Translations under genes and position numbers: made by a program
The notes under the pieces: model-generated
What the model saw: only the letters and a program-made list of their open reading frames with translations
Database searches by the model: none
What the model was told of the DNA's origin: nothing
Source of the DNA: DATJIG01 sp050260515
GTDB lineage: Bacteria; Pseudomonadota; Alphaproteobacteria; SMXQ01
Direction of reading: 5' to 3'
NCBI GenBank assembly: GCA_050260515.1
Contig: JBLNCI010000011.1
Location: forward strand, 1 to 56,943
Length of the DNA: 56,943 nt
Shown here: piece after piece, positions 9,747 to 17,172 of the stretch
Layout: every line of letters starts with the position of its first letter
Numbering within the stretch: the first letter of the stretch is position 1

Positions 9747-12646
9747 TCGGCGGCGGTGACCTTCGGCTTGGGCCCCGCCGCTTTCACGTCGGTCGGCGCG
9801 ATCCGACGCGCGTGGCCGGTGAGCTCGCGATAGGTTTCCTGCCACTCGGTCGGTCCGTTGGCCGGAGAGACCTGCACCGCGGTGACCTTGTACTCGGGGC
9901 AGCTCGTCGCCCAGTCGGCGTACTCGGTCGTGACGACGTTCGCCTGAGTGTCCGGGTGATGGAAGGTTGTGTAGACGACGCCCGGAGCGACACGGTCGGT
10001 GATCACCGCGCGAAGACTGGTCGCTCCGGCACGACTTTCGAGCTTCACCCAGTCTCCGTCGCGGACGCCCCTCTGCTCGGCGTCGTGCGGATGGATCTCC
10101 AGCACGTCCTCGTTGTGCCAGACGACGTTGCCGGTGCGGCGGGTCTGCGCGCCGACGTTGTACTGGGTGAGGATGCGCCCGGTGGTGAGCAGCAGCGGGA
10201 AACGCGGGCCGGTCTTCTCGTCTGTCGGCACGTATTCGGTGACCATGAACTTGCCGCGGCCGCGGACGAAGCCGTTCATATGCATGATCGGCGTGCCCTC
10301 GGGAGCCTTGTCGTTGCACGGCCACTGCACCGAACCCATGCGGTCGATCTTGTCGTAGGAGACGCCGGCGAAGGTCGGCGTCGTCCGCGCGATCTCGTCC
10401 ATGATCTCCGACGGATGGCCGTAGTTCATCGGGTAGCCGAGAGCGTTGGAGATCAGCATGGTGATCTGCCAATCCTCGTAGCCGTTGCGCGGCGCGATCA
10501 CCTTGCGCACGCGGTTGATGCGGCGCTCGGCGTTGGTGAACGTTCCGTCCTTCTCGAGGAAGGTCGAGCCCGGCAGGAACACGTGGGCGAAGTTCGCCGT
10601 CTCGTTCAGAAACAGGTCCTGGACGACCACGCACTCCATCGCGGACAGCGCGGCGACGACGTGACGGCTGTTGGGATCGGACTGGGCGATGTCCTCGCCC
10701 TGGACGTAGAGCCCCCTGAACGAGCCGTCGAGCGCGGCGTCGAACATGTTCGGGATGCGCAGGCCCGGCTCCTTGTCGAGCGGCACGCCCCACAGCTTCT
10801 CGAAGATGTCGCGGGTCGCGTCGTCGGAGACGTGGCGGTAGCCGGAGAACTCGTGCGGGAACGAGCCCATGTCGCACGAGCCCTGGACGTTGTTCTGGCC
10901 GCGCAGCGGATTCACGCCGACGCCGCGGCGGCCGATGTTGCCGGTCACCATGGCAAGGTTGGCGAGCGCCATCACGGCGGTCGTCCCCTGGCTGTGCTCG
11001 GTCACGCCGAGGCCGTAGTAGATCGCCCCGTTGCCGCCGGTGGCATAAAGCCGCGCGGCGGCACGGATGGTGGCGGCCGGAACGCCGGAAACCTTCTCGA
11101 CCGCCTCGGGGCTGTTGCGTTCCTCGGCCACGAACTTGGCCCATTCGGCGAAATCGTCGAGCTCGCAGCGCTCGCGCACGAACGCCTCGTTGACGAGCCC
11201 CTCGGTGACGATGACGTGGGCCAGCGACGTCAGCACGGCGACGTTCGTGCCAGGCTTCAGCGGCAGATGGTAGTCGGCCTCGACGTGCGGCGTGCGGACG
11301 AGGTCGATCCGCCGCGGATCGACGACGATCAGCTTCGCGCCCTCGCGCAGCCGTTTCTTCATCCGCGACGCGAACACCGGATGGCCGTCGGTCGGGTTGG
11401 CGCCGATCACCATGATGACGTCGGAGTCCTCGACCGAATCGAAGTCCTGGGTGCCGGCGGACGTGCCGAAGGTCGTCTTGAGGCCGTAGCCGGTGGGCGA
11501 GTGGCAGACGCGGGCGCACGTGTCGACGTTGTTGTTGCCGAAGCCGGCGCGCACCAGCTTCTGGACGAGGAACGTCTCCTCGTTGGTGCAGCGCGACGAC
11601 GTGATGCCGCCCACCGCGCCGACGCCGTACTGCTTCTGGATGCGCTTGAACTGCGAGGCGACGTGGGCGATCGCCTCCTCCCACGTCACTTCGCGCCACG
11701 GATCGGTGATGTTCGCGCGCACCATCGGCTTTAGGATGCGGTCGCGGTGGGTCGCGTACCCCCACGCGAAGCGTCCCTTGACGCACGAGTGACCGTGGTT
11801 CGCCTGGCCATCCTTGTAGGGGACCATGCGCACCAGCTCGCTGCCGCGCATCTCCGCCTTGAAGCTGCAGCCGACGCCGCAGTAGCCGCAGGTGGTGACG
11901 ACCGAGTGCTCGGGCTGGCCGATCTCGATGACGCTCTTCTCGATCAGCGTCGCGGTCGGGCAGGCCTGGACGCAGGCGCCGCACGACACGCACTCGGAAT
12001 CGAGGAACGGCTCGTTCTGGCTCGGCGATATCTTCGAGTCGAAGCCGCGGCCGTCGACGGTCAGCGCGAAGGTACCCTGGGTCTCCTCGCAAGCGCGGAC
12101 GCAGCGATAGCAGACGATGCACTTCGCGGGATCGAAGGCGAAGTACGGGTTCGACGTGTCCATCTCGGCGTCGAAATGATTGGCGCCCTCGTAGCCGTAG
12201 CGGACTTCGCGCAGGCCGACGGCGCCGGCCATGTCCTGCAACTCGCAGTCGCCGTTCGCGGCGCAGGTCAGGCAGTCGAGCGGATGGTCGGAGATATAGA
12301 GCTCCATGACCCCGCGGCGGAGCTGCTTCAACTGCTCGGTCTGTGTCGATACGACCATGCCGTCGGCGACCGGCGTGGTGCACGAGGCGGGAGTGCCGGG
12401 TCGGCCGGCGATCTCGACGAGGCACAGACGGCAGGAGCCGAAGGCGTTGAGCGAATCCGTCGCGCACAGCTTCGGTACCTTGATACCGGCGTCCATGGCC
12501 GCGCGCATCACCGACGTGCCCTCGGGCACCGTTACCGGAAAGCCGTCGATCGTCAGCGTGACCGTCTTGTCGCTCGGCGACGGCGGCGTGCCGTAATCGG
12601 TTTCCTTGATCAGCGACATCTTCGCTGCAGGTTTGTCGAGCGGCAT
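9743..12646 (-). CDS. fdsA: NAD-dependent formate dehydrogenase, molybdenum alpha subunit FdsA
   Basis: 967 residues, oxidises formate to CO2 at a bis-MGD molybdenum centre in the cytoplasm. Cofactor sites are readable in order: a 2Fe-2S cluster (C61, C72, C75, C89), a His-ligated 4Fe-4S (H121, C125, C128, C134), two ferredoxin-type 4Fe-4S clusters (C176, C179, C182, C186 and C219, C222, C225, C229) and the proximal 4Fe-4S (C253, C256, C260, C288). Cys381 in ARVCHSP is the likely molybdenum ligand; cysteine, not selenocysteine, is used. The ATG at 12646 has AGGAGAGG five bases upstream; MSLIKETDYG nine codons later is an alternative start. It lies 9 bases after fdsB and overlaps fdhD. Confidence 0.96.
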   Translation of the reverse strand: MPLDKPAAKMSLIKETDYGTPPSPSDKTVTLTIDGFPVTVPEGTSVMRAAMDAGIKVPKLCATDSLNAFGSCRLCLVEIAGRPGTPASCTTPVADGMVVSTQTEQLKQLRRGVMELYISDHPLDCLTCAANGDCELQDMAGAVGLREVRYGYEGANHFDAEMDTSNPYFAFDPAKCIVCYRCVRACEETQGTFALTVDGRGFDSKISPSQNEPFLDSECVSCGACVQACPTATLIEKSVIEIGQPEHSVVTTCGYCGVGCSFKAEMRGSELVRMVPYKDGQANHGHSCVKGRFAWGYATHRDRILKPMVRANITDPWREVTWEEAIAHVASQFKRIQKQYGVGAVGGITSSRCTNEETFLVQKLVRAGFGNNNVDTCARVCHSPTGYGLKTTFGTSAGTQDFDSVEDSDVIMVIGANPTDGHPVFASRMKKRLREGAKLIVVDPRRIDLVRTPHVEADYHLPLKPGTNVAVLTSLAHVIVTEGLVNEAFVRERCELDDFAEWAKFVAEERNSPEAVEKVSGVPAATIRAAARLYATGGNGAIYYGLGVTEHSQGTTAVMALANLAMVTGNIGRRGVGVNPLRGQNNVQGSCDMGSFPHEFSGYRHVSDDATRDIFEKLWGVPLDKEPGLRIPNMFDAALDGSFRGLYVQGEDIAQSDPNSRHVVAALSAMECVVVQDLFLNETANFAHVFLPGSTFLEKDGTFTNAERRINRVRKVIAPRNGYEDWQITMLISNALGYPMNYGHPSEIMDEIARTTPTFAGVSYDKIDRMGSVQWPCNDKAPEGTPIMHMNGFVRGRGKFMVTEYVPTDEKTGPRFPLLLTTGRILTQYNVGAQTRRTGNVVWHNEDVLEIHPHDAEQRGVRDGDWVKLESRAGATSLRAVITDRVAPGVVYTTFHHPDTQANVVTTEYADWATSCPEYKVTAVQVSPANGPTEWQETYRELTGHARRIAPTDVKAAGPKPKVTAAE

Positions 12647-12655
12647 GTGCCTCTC

Positions 12656-14209
12656 CTACTCCGCGGCGGCGAGCCGGGGGCCCGCGCCGAAATCCTCGGG
12701 GAAATGGGTCAATGCGCTCATCACCGGGTAGGGCGTGAAGCCCCCCAGAGCACATAACGAACCGAACTTCAGAGTGTTGCAGAGGTCCTTGACCAAGGCG
12801 ATGTTGGCCTCGCGGCTCTCGCCCCGGACGATGCGGTCGATGACCTCGACGCCGCGAGTCGAGCCGATGCGGCACGGCGTGCACTTGCCGCAGGATTCGA
12901 TCGCGCAGAACTCCATCGCGAACCGCGCCTGCTTGGCCATATCGACGGTGTCGTCGAACACCACGACGCCGCCGTGGCCGATCAGGCCGTTCCGGGCGGC
13001 GAACGCTTCGTAGTCGAACGGCGTATCGAACAGGGCGCGGGGGAAATAGGCGCCGAGCGGCCCGCCGACCTGGACCGCGCGCACCGGACGCCCGGTCGCG
13101 GTGCCCCCGGCGATGTCATCGACCAGTTCGCCCAGGGTGAGGCCGAAGGCCGCCTCGAACAGGCCGCCATGCTTGACGTTGCCCGCGAGCTGGATCGGCA
13201 TCGTGCCGCGGGAACGACCCAGGCCGAGATCGCGGTAATGCGCCGCGCCGTCGGCGAGGATCGCCGGGACCGACGCCAGCGATATGACGTTGTTGATCAC
13301 CGTCGGCTTGCCGAACAGTCCTGCGTGCGCCGGCAGCGGCGGCTTGGCGCGCACGAGCCCGCGCTTGCCCTCGAGACTCTCGAGGAGCGACGTCTCCTCG
13401 CCGCAGACGTAGGCCCCGGCGCCGACGCGCACCTCGATATCGAAGGCGTGGTTCGAGCCGGCGACGCGCGCGCCGAGATAGCCGGCGCGGCGGGCGATCT
13501 CGATCGCGGCGGTCATCGTCTCGACGGCGTGCGGATACTCGGAGCGGATATAGACGTAGCCCTTCGTCGCGCCGGTCGCGATGGCGGCGATCGCCATGCC
13601 CTCGATCAGCACGAACGGATCGCCTTCCATGATCATGCGATCGGCGAAGGTGCCGGAGTCGCCTTCGTCGGCGTTGCAGACGATGTACTTGGGCGCGCCC
13701 GCAGCCTGCAGGACAGTCCGCCACTTGATTCCGGTCGGGAACCCGGCGCCGCCGCGGCCGCGAAGCCCGGATTGCACGACCTCCTCGACGACGGCTTCGG
13801 GCGCGAGCGCCAATGCCCTGTCGAGACCGCGGAATCCGCCGTGGGCCTTGTAATCGTCGAGCGACAGCGGATCGACGATGCCGCACCGCGCGAACGTGAG
13901 GCGCGTCTGGCGTTTGAGGAACGGGATCTCCTCGGGCTTGCCGAGGCGCTTGGCATGCGCTCCCCCGGACGGCAGCACGCTCACGAGCGTGTCGACGTCC
14001 TCGATGGTCACCGGACCGTAGGCGATGCGGCCGGCCGGAGTGGCCACTTCCACCATCGGCTCGAGCCAGTAGAGCCCGCGCGATCCGGTGCGGACGATGT
14101 CGATCGCGACGTTCGCGCGCCTTGCGGCCGCGGCGAGTGCGCGCGCGACCTCGTCGGCGCCGACGGCGAGCGCGCCCGAATCCTTCGGGACGTAGACGCG
14201 GACGCTCAT
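12656..14209 (-). CDS. fdsB: NAD-dependent formate dehydrogenase beta subunit FdsB (FMN/NADH-binding)
   Basis: 517 residues from MSVRVYVPKDSG at 14209; the frame is open further upstream but only as a shadow of fdsG. It combines an N-terminal thioredoxin-like segment with a NuoF-type diaphorase. GRGGAGFPTG binds NAD/FMN, NADEGDSG is the FMN-site motif, and CAIESCGKCTPCR plus a later Cys (SLCALGG) bind the 4Fe-4S cluster. The subunit passes electrons from FdsA to NAD+. The ATG overlaps the fdsG stop by four bases, and the stop precedes fdsA by nine bases. Confidence 0.95.
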   Translation of the reverse strand: MSVRVYVPKDSGALAVGADEVARALAAAARRANVAIDIVRTGSRGLYWLEPMVEVATPAGRIAYGPVTIEDVDTLVSVLPSGGAHAKRLGKPEEIPFLKRQTRLTFARCGIVDPLSLDDYKAHGGFRGLDRALALAPEAVVEEVVQSGLRGRGGAGFPTGIKWRTVLQAAGAPKYIVCNADEGDSGTFADRMIMEGDPFVLIEGMAIAAIATGATKGYVYIRSEYPHAVETMTAAIEIARRAGYLGARVAGSNHAFDIEVRVGAGAYVCGEETSLLESLEGKRGLVRAKPPLPAHAGLFGKPTVINNVISLASVPAILADGAAHYRDLGLGRSRGTMPIQLAGNVKHGGLFEAAFGLTLGELVDDIAGGTATGRPVRAVQVGGPLGAYFPRALFDTPFDYEAFAARNGLIGHGGVVVFDDTVDMAKQARFAMEFCAIESCGKCTPCRIGSTRGVEVIDRIVRGESREANIALVKDLCNTLKFGSLCALGGFTPYPVMSALTHFPEDFGAGPRLAAAE

Positions 14210-14679
14210 CGCGCGGCCCCCTCGAGCAGCGCATCGAGGCGCTTCTCGTCGAGGCGCCCGACGACGCGGCCGTCGATCATGGCGCTCGGCGCGCAGGCAC
14301 ACAGGCCGAGGCAGAACACCGGCTCGAGAGTGACGCTGCCGTCCTTTGTCGTTTCGCCCCACTTGGCTCCGAGCTTCGCCTGCGCGCGGTCGGCGAGGCG
14401 ATCGGCGCCCATCGACTGGCATGCCTCGGCGCGGCAGAGCTTCAGCACATGACGGCCGGCCGGCTCGCTGCGGAAGTCATGATAGAAGGTGACGATGCCG
14501 TGAACCTCGGCGCGGGAGAGGTTGAGCTCCTCGGCGACCAGCGGCACGGCCTCTTCATGGATGAACCCGAACGTCTCCTGGAGGGCGCGGAGAATCGGCA
14601 ACGCGGCGCCGTCCATCGTCCGGTGCTTTCGGACGATCTCCCGGGCGGAATCGCTGGACCACGGCGCATACGTCGGCAT
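14206..14679 (-). CDS. fdsG: NAD-dependent formate dehydrogenase gamma subunit FdsG (NuoE-like)
   Basis: 157 residues with the NuoE-type thioredoxin-like 2Fe-2S fold: the cluster cysteines are in LCRAEACQSMGA and in EPVFCLGLCACAPSAMI. The HGIVTFYHDFR stretch is the family signature. It works with FdsB as the NADH-side module of the formate dehydrogenase. The ATG at 14679 is chosen; a GTG directly before it is possible. GAGGG and GGGAAGG lie upstream. It is the first gene of the fds operon, preceded by two operator-like palindromes. Confidence 0.93.
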   Translation of the reverse strand: MPTYAPWSSDSAREIVRKHRTMDGAALPILRALQETFGFIHEEAVPLVAEELNLSRAEVHGIVTFYHDFRSEPAGRHVLKLCRAEACQSMGADRLADRAQAKLGAKWGETTKDGSVTLEPVFCLGLCACAPSAMIDGRVVGRLDEKRLDALLEGAAR

Positions 14680-14746
14680 CACCCTCGGCCTTCCCTTTTT
14701 TGGTTACCGCTTCCTTGACTGCGGTTTCATATAGTGTGCGCCCATT

Positions 14747-14762
14747 CCTTGAGGCTTCAAGG
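14747..14762 (-). promoter_or_regulatory. Operator-like palindrome in the fds promoter (site 2)
   Basis: CCTTGA-GGCT-TCAAGG is a perfect 6-bp inverted repeat with a 4-base centre, 68 to 83 bases before the fdsG ATG. A possible -10 element (TATATG on the minus strand) lies between it and the gene. It could be a second binding site for the neighbouring LysR protein. Confidence 0.4.
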
Positions 14763-14778
14763 CCAAGGCTCCATGCAT

Positions 14779-14797
14779 CGATAGATTTTTTCTATCG
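14779..14797 (-). promoter_or_regulatory. LysR-type operator (T-N11-A palindrome) upstream of fdsG
   Basis: CGATAGA, five T, TCTATCG: a perfect 7-bp inverted repeat with the T-N11-A layout of LysR-family binding sites (TAGATTTTTTCTA). It lies about 100 bases before fdsG, between fdsG and the lysR gene upstream, the position expected for the activator site of the fds operon. Confidence 0.6.
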
Positions 14798-14835
14798 ACG
14801 GCTTCTATATGTAGTAGGTCGTGGCGCGCGAACGC

Positions 14836-15720
14836 CTATAGCGTGGCAGCACGCCGCGCTTCCGCGACCAACGCTCCCGTCAGCGGCGTCATCGGCTCGC
14901 GATAGGGAACGATCAGACCGACGGTCGGGTAAGTCTCGGTGGGGACGATCGGAATCGTCCGGATCGTTTCGGTGAGGCCGAGCGCCTCGGCGAGCTTCTC
15001 GGGCATCACGGTCGCCCACTGCCCGGTGCGGACGTGAGAGAAGAGGACGATCACGGAATTCGATTCCAGCGTCGGCTGCACCTCGGATCCCGCGGCGCGT
15101 AGGTAACGGTCGATGATGCGACGGTTCTGCATGTCCGGCGTGAGCAGGCACAGCGGGATGCGCGCGACCTCCTCCCATGTGACCTGATCGCGGTTGCCGA
15201 GCGGCGAGTCCGCCGATGTGATCAGGCGGTACTCCTCACGATAGAGCGGCACGGTGCGGACCCGGCCGAGCGGCTCGTTGTCGACGTAGGAAATACCGGC
15301 GTCGATCTCGAGGTTGTCGAGCAGGCTCAGGATCTCGATCGAGGTGCGCGAGTAGACCGTGAACGACACGTCGGGATGCCGCGCGCGGTACGGGGTGGTG
15401 AGCTCGGCGACCATGGCGAGCGCCGTCGGGATCGCGGCGATACGCAGATGCCCGGCCAGTCCCTCCTTAAGCGCGCGAATCTCCTGACGCATTGCCCGGG
15501 AGTCGCCGACGATGCGCCGCGCCCAGTCGAGCGTGCGCTGGCCCTCTGGCGTGAAGCCCAGGAACCGCGAGCCGCGCTGCACCAGGAGCACGCCGAGCAT
15601 CTCCTCGAGCTGCTTGATGCCGGCCGACAACGTGGGCTGCGTGACGCCGCACGCCTCGGCGGCGCGACCGAAGTGCTGCTCACGTGCGAGAGCGATCAGG
15701 AATTCGAGCTTGTCGATCAT
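14836..15720 (-). CDS. LysR-family regulator, probable activator of the fds operon (FdsR-like)
   Basis: 294 residues. The N-terminal winged helix (MIDKLEFLIALAREQHFGRAAEACGVTQPTLSAGI, split here by reading order only) has the standard LysR helix-turn-helix, followed by a periplasmic-binding-protein-like effector domain. It reads in the same direction as fdsG and lies 156 bases upstream; in other bacteria a LysR protein, FdsR, in this place controls fds. The start at 15720 is divergent from alkB. A formate-related effector is an inference. Confidence 0.85.
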   Translation of the reverse strand: MIDKLEFLIALAREQHFGRAAEACGVTQPTLSAGIKQLEEMLGVLLVQRGSRFLGFTPEGQRTLDWARRIVGDSRAMRQEIRALKEGLAGHLRIAAIPTALAMVAELTTPYRARHPDVSFTVYSRTSIEILSLLDNLEIDAGISYVDNEPLGRVRTVPLYREEYRLITSADSPLGNRDQVTWEEVARIPLCLLTPDMQNRRIIDRYLRAAGSEVQPTLESNSVIVLFSHVRTGQWATVMPEKLAEALGLTETIRTIPIVPTETYPTVGLIVPYREPMTPLTGALVAEARRAATL

Positions 15721-15755
15721 AATTGCGCCGTATTGCCCGCATCATATCACGTGCG

Positions 15756-16421
15756 ATGGTTCCCCACGCGTCCCCATCGAGTGGCCCCGGACTGCTCGAC
15801 CGATTGCGGCCGGAGCGCGAACCGATCGCTCCCGGCGCGATCCTCCTCCGCGGCTTTGCGGCGAGCGAGATCGCGCGGGCCGTCCGCGAGATCGAGAGCA
15901 TCAGCGCGATCTCGCCGTTCCGGCACATGGTCACGCCGGGCGGCGGCCGGATGTCGGTTGCGATGACGAGTTGCGGGCTGGGTTGGGTGACCGACCGCTG
16001 CGGATATCGCTACGACGCGACCGATCCGGAGACCGGAGCGCCGTGGCCGCCGATTCCGGCGTGGTTCGCGGCGCTCGCCGCAGGCGCCGCCGCCGCCGGC
16101 GGCTATGACGGGTTCGCCCCCGACGCGTGCCTGATCAATCGCTACGCGCCGGGCGCAAAGATGGGCCTGCATCAGGACCGGGACGAGCGCGATCTCGCCC
16201 AGCCGATCGTCTCGGTGTCGTTGGGACTGCCGGCGACGTTCCTGTGGGGCGGCGCTCGGCGAGGCGATCGGCCGCGGCGCATCCACTTGGAGAGCGGCGA
16301 CGTCGTCGTGTGGGGCGGCGCCTCGCGGCTCATCTTCCATGGCATCGCCACCCTGCTCGACGGTGTCGACGGCCTCACGGAGCGCGCACGCTACAACCTG
16401 ACGTTCCGGCGCGCCCGCTAG
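15756..16421 (+). CDS. alkB: AlkB-type DNA/RNA demethylase
   Basis: 221 residues from the ATG at 15756. The iron(II)/2-oxoglutarate dioxygenase core is clear: LINRYAPGAKMGLHQDRDE holds the HxD iron ligands, RLIFHGI the distal His, and the C-terminal RYNLTFRRAR the 2-oxoglutarate and substrate arginines. The LSLGLPATFLWGG-like strand is also present (SVSLGLPATFLWGG). It removes methyl groups from 1-methyladenine and 3-methylcytosine in nucleic acids. A TTG start at 15723 is possible but would place the start 3 bases from the divergent lysR start. No ada or SOS box is visible. Confidence 0.9.
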   Translation: MVPHASPSSGPGLLDRLRPEREPIAPGAILLRGFAASEIARAVREIESISAISPFRHMVTPGGGRMSVAMTSCGLGWVTDRCGYRYDATDPETGAPWPPIPAWFAALAAGAAAAGGYDGFAPDACLINRYAPGAKMGLHQDRDERDLAQPIVSVSLGLPATFLWGGARRGDRPRRIHLESGDVVVWGGASRLIFHGIATLLDGVDGLTERARYNLTFRRAR

Positions 16422-16465
16422 CCATCGCGTCGGCGCGATCCGCGCGTTGCGATGGCTTCGACGTT

Positions 16466-16487
16466 TTTGTGACGCAGCGTTCACAAA
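16466..16487. promoter_or_regulatory. Inverted repeat TTTGTGA-N8-TCACAAA downstream of alkB
   Basis: Perfect 7-bp arms at 16466-16472 and 16481-16487. It resembles a CRP-like site (TGTGA...TCACA), but the spacer is 8 rather than 6 bases. It lies between alkB and the KGG gene and could be an operator for the latter or an mRNA-end hairpin of alkB. Confidence 0.35.
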
Positions 16488-16643
16488 TGCCGTGGATGAA
16501 CACGGCTAAACGCCTGGTCGACATACAAAAGTTTTGCACAGGGGCGGATTTGCCGCGCGCCTGACGAATGGCCGTCGACGAGACTGAGTGAGCTCTGGAT
16601 CTTTGGTCTACGGCCAAGCTCCGCTCAGCGCGTTTTTCTTTCG

Positions 16644-16668
16644 GGAACCTCCTGGCGAAGACGCGGTT
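16644..16668 (+). promoter_or_regulatory. EcfG-type general stress promoter of the KGG-protein gene
   Basis: GGAAC at 16644-16648 and GGTT at 16665-16668, spaced by 16 bases; the alphaproteobacterial EcfG consensus is GGAAC-N16/17-CGTT, so one base differs. It lies 46 bases before the chosen ATG. Three further matches follow in the same region. Confidence 0.7.
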
Positions 16669-16713
16669 AACCCAATGTCCGAAGACCAGAGAGCAGGCAA
16701 GGAGACACCTCGG

Positions 16714-17040
16714 ATGGCTCAGGAACGCGAGACCACAAGGACCTCGAACCGGGGGTTCGCCTCGATGGATCCCGCGAAGCAGCGAGAGATCGCGTCGAAA
16801 GGCGGCGCGAGCGTCCCTGACGAGAAGCGCAGCTTCTCGCAGGACCGCGAGCTCGCTGCGGCGGCGGGCCGCAAGGGCGGCCAGGCGAGCGGAGGCAACT
16901 TCGCTCACAACCCGCAACGCGCGGCCGAAGCCGGTCGCAAGGGCGGGCAGGCCAGTGGCGGTAACTTCGCCAACAACCCGGAACGGGCATCGGAAGCGGG
17001 TCGCAAAGGCGGTCAGCACAGCAGCGGCGGCGCTCGGTGA
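16714..17040 (+). CDS. KGG-repeat general stress protein
   Basis: 108 residues from the ATG at 16714, with AAGGAG nine bases upstream. An earlier in-frame ATG at 16675 and a GTG at 16588 lie at or before the promoter and are not favoured. The protein is hydrophilic and consists of a 22-residue repeat: GRKGGQASGGNFA followed by NPxRAxEA. KGG-repeat proteins (YciG-like) belong to general-stress regulons in many bacteria; their molecular role is unclear, and disordered, DNA- or membrane-protective roles have been proposed. The EcfG promoter upstream fits this. Confidence 0.85.
   Translation: MAQERETTRTSNRGFASMDPAKQREIASKGGASVPDEKRSFSQDRELAAAAGRKGGQASGGNFAHNPQRAAEAGRKGGQASGGNFANNPERASEAGRKGGQHSSGGAR
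16867..17016 (+). repeat. 66-nt coding repeats of the KGG protein
   Basis: Units begin at 16867, 16933 and 16999, each starting with the codons for GRKGGQ. The first two are full 22-codon units, the third is cut short by the end of the protein. Confidence 0.85.
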
Positions 17041-17043
17041 GAC

Positions 17044-17067
17044 CAGGGGCGCCTTCGGGCGCCCCTG
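17044..17067. terminator. UUCG-capped GC hairpin after the KGG gene
   Basis: A perfect 10-bp stem, CAGGGGCGCC/GGCGCCCCTG, closed by a TTCG loop. No T-tract follows on either strand. It lies 4 bases past the stop and probably protects or ends the transcript together with the next terminator. Confidence 0.6.
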
Positions 17068-17111
17068 ACTTGCCGACTGGCGATCACCCATCGAGGTGGT
17101 GCTTTGTCCCT

Positions 17112-17136
17112 GAGGCGCTGGAGCGCCTCTTTTTTT
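17112..17136 (+). terminator. Rho-independent terminator after the KGG gene
   Basis: GAGGCGC (17112-17118), loop TGGA, GCGCCTC (17123-17129), then seven T. A textbook terminator reading rightwards, 37 bases before the convergent stop of the ThDP enzyme gene. Confidence 0.88.
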
Positions 17137-17172
17137 GCGCCCGTTCGTCAGGCCTGGTCGCTGCTCGCGCGA

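Noticed and set aside
8916..12884. A single 1322-codon frame across fdhD and fdsA
   Set aside because: Only the last 276 codons (fdhD) are real; the rest is the antisense-like shadow of fdsA in another frame, rich in Arg and Pro.
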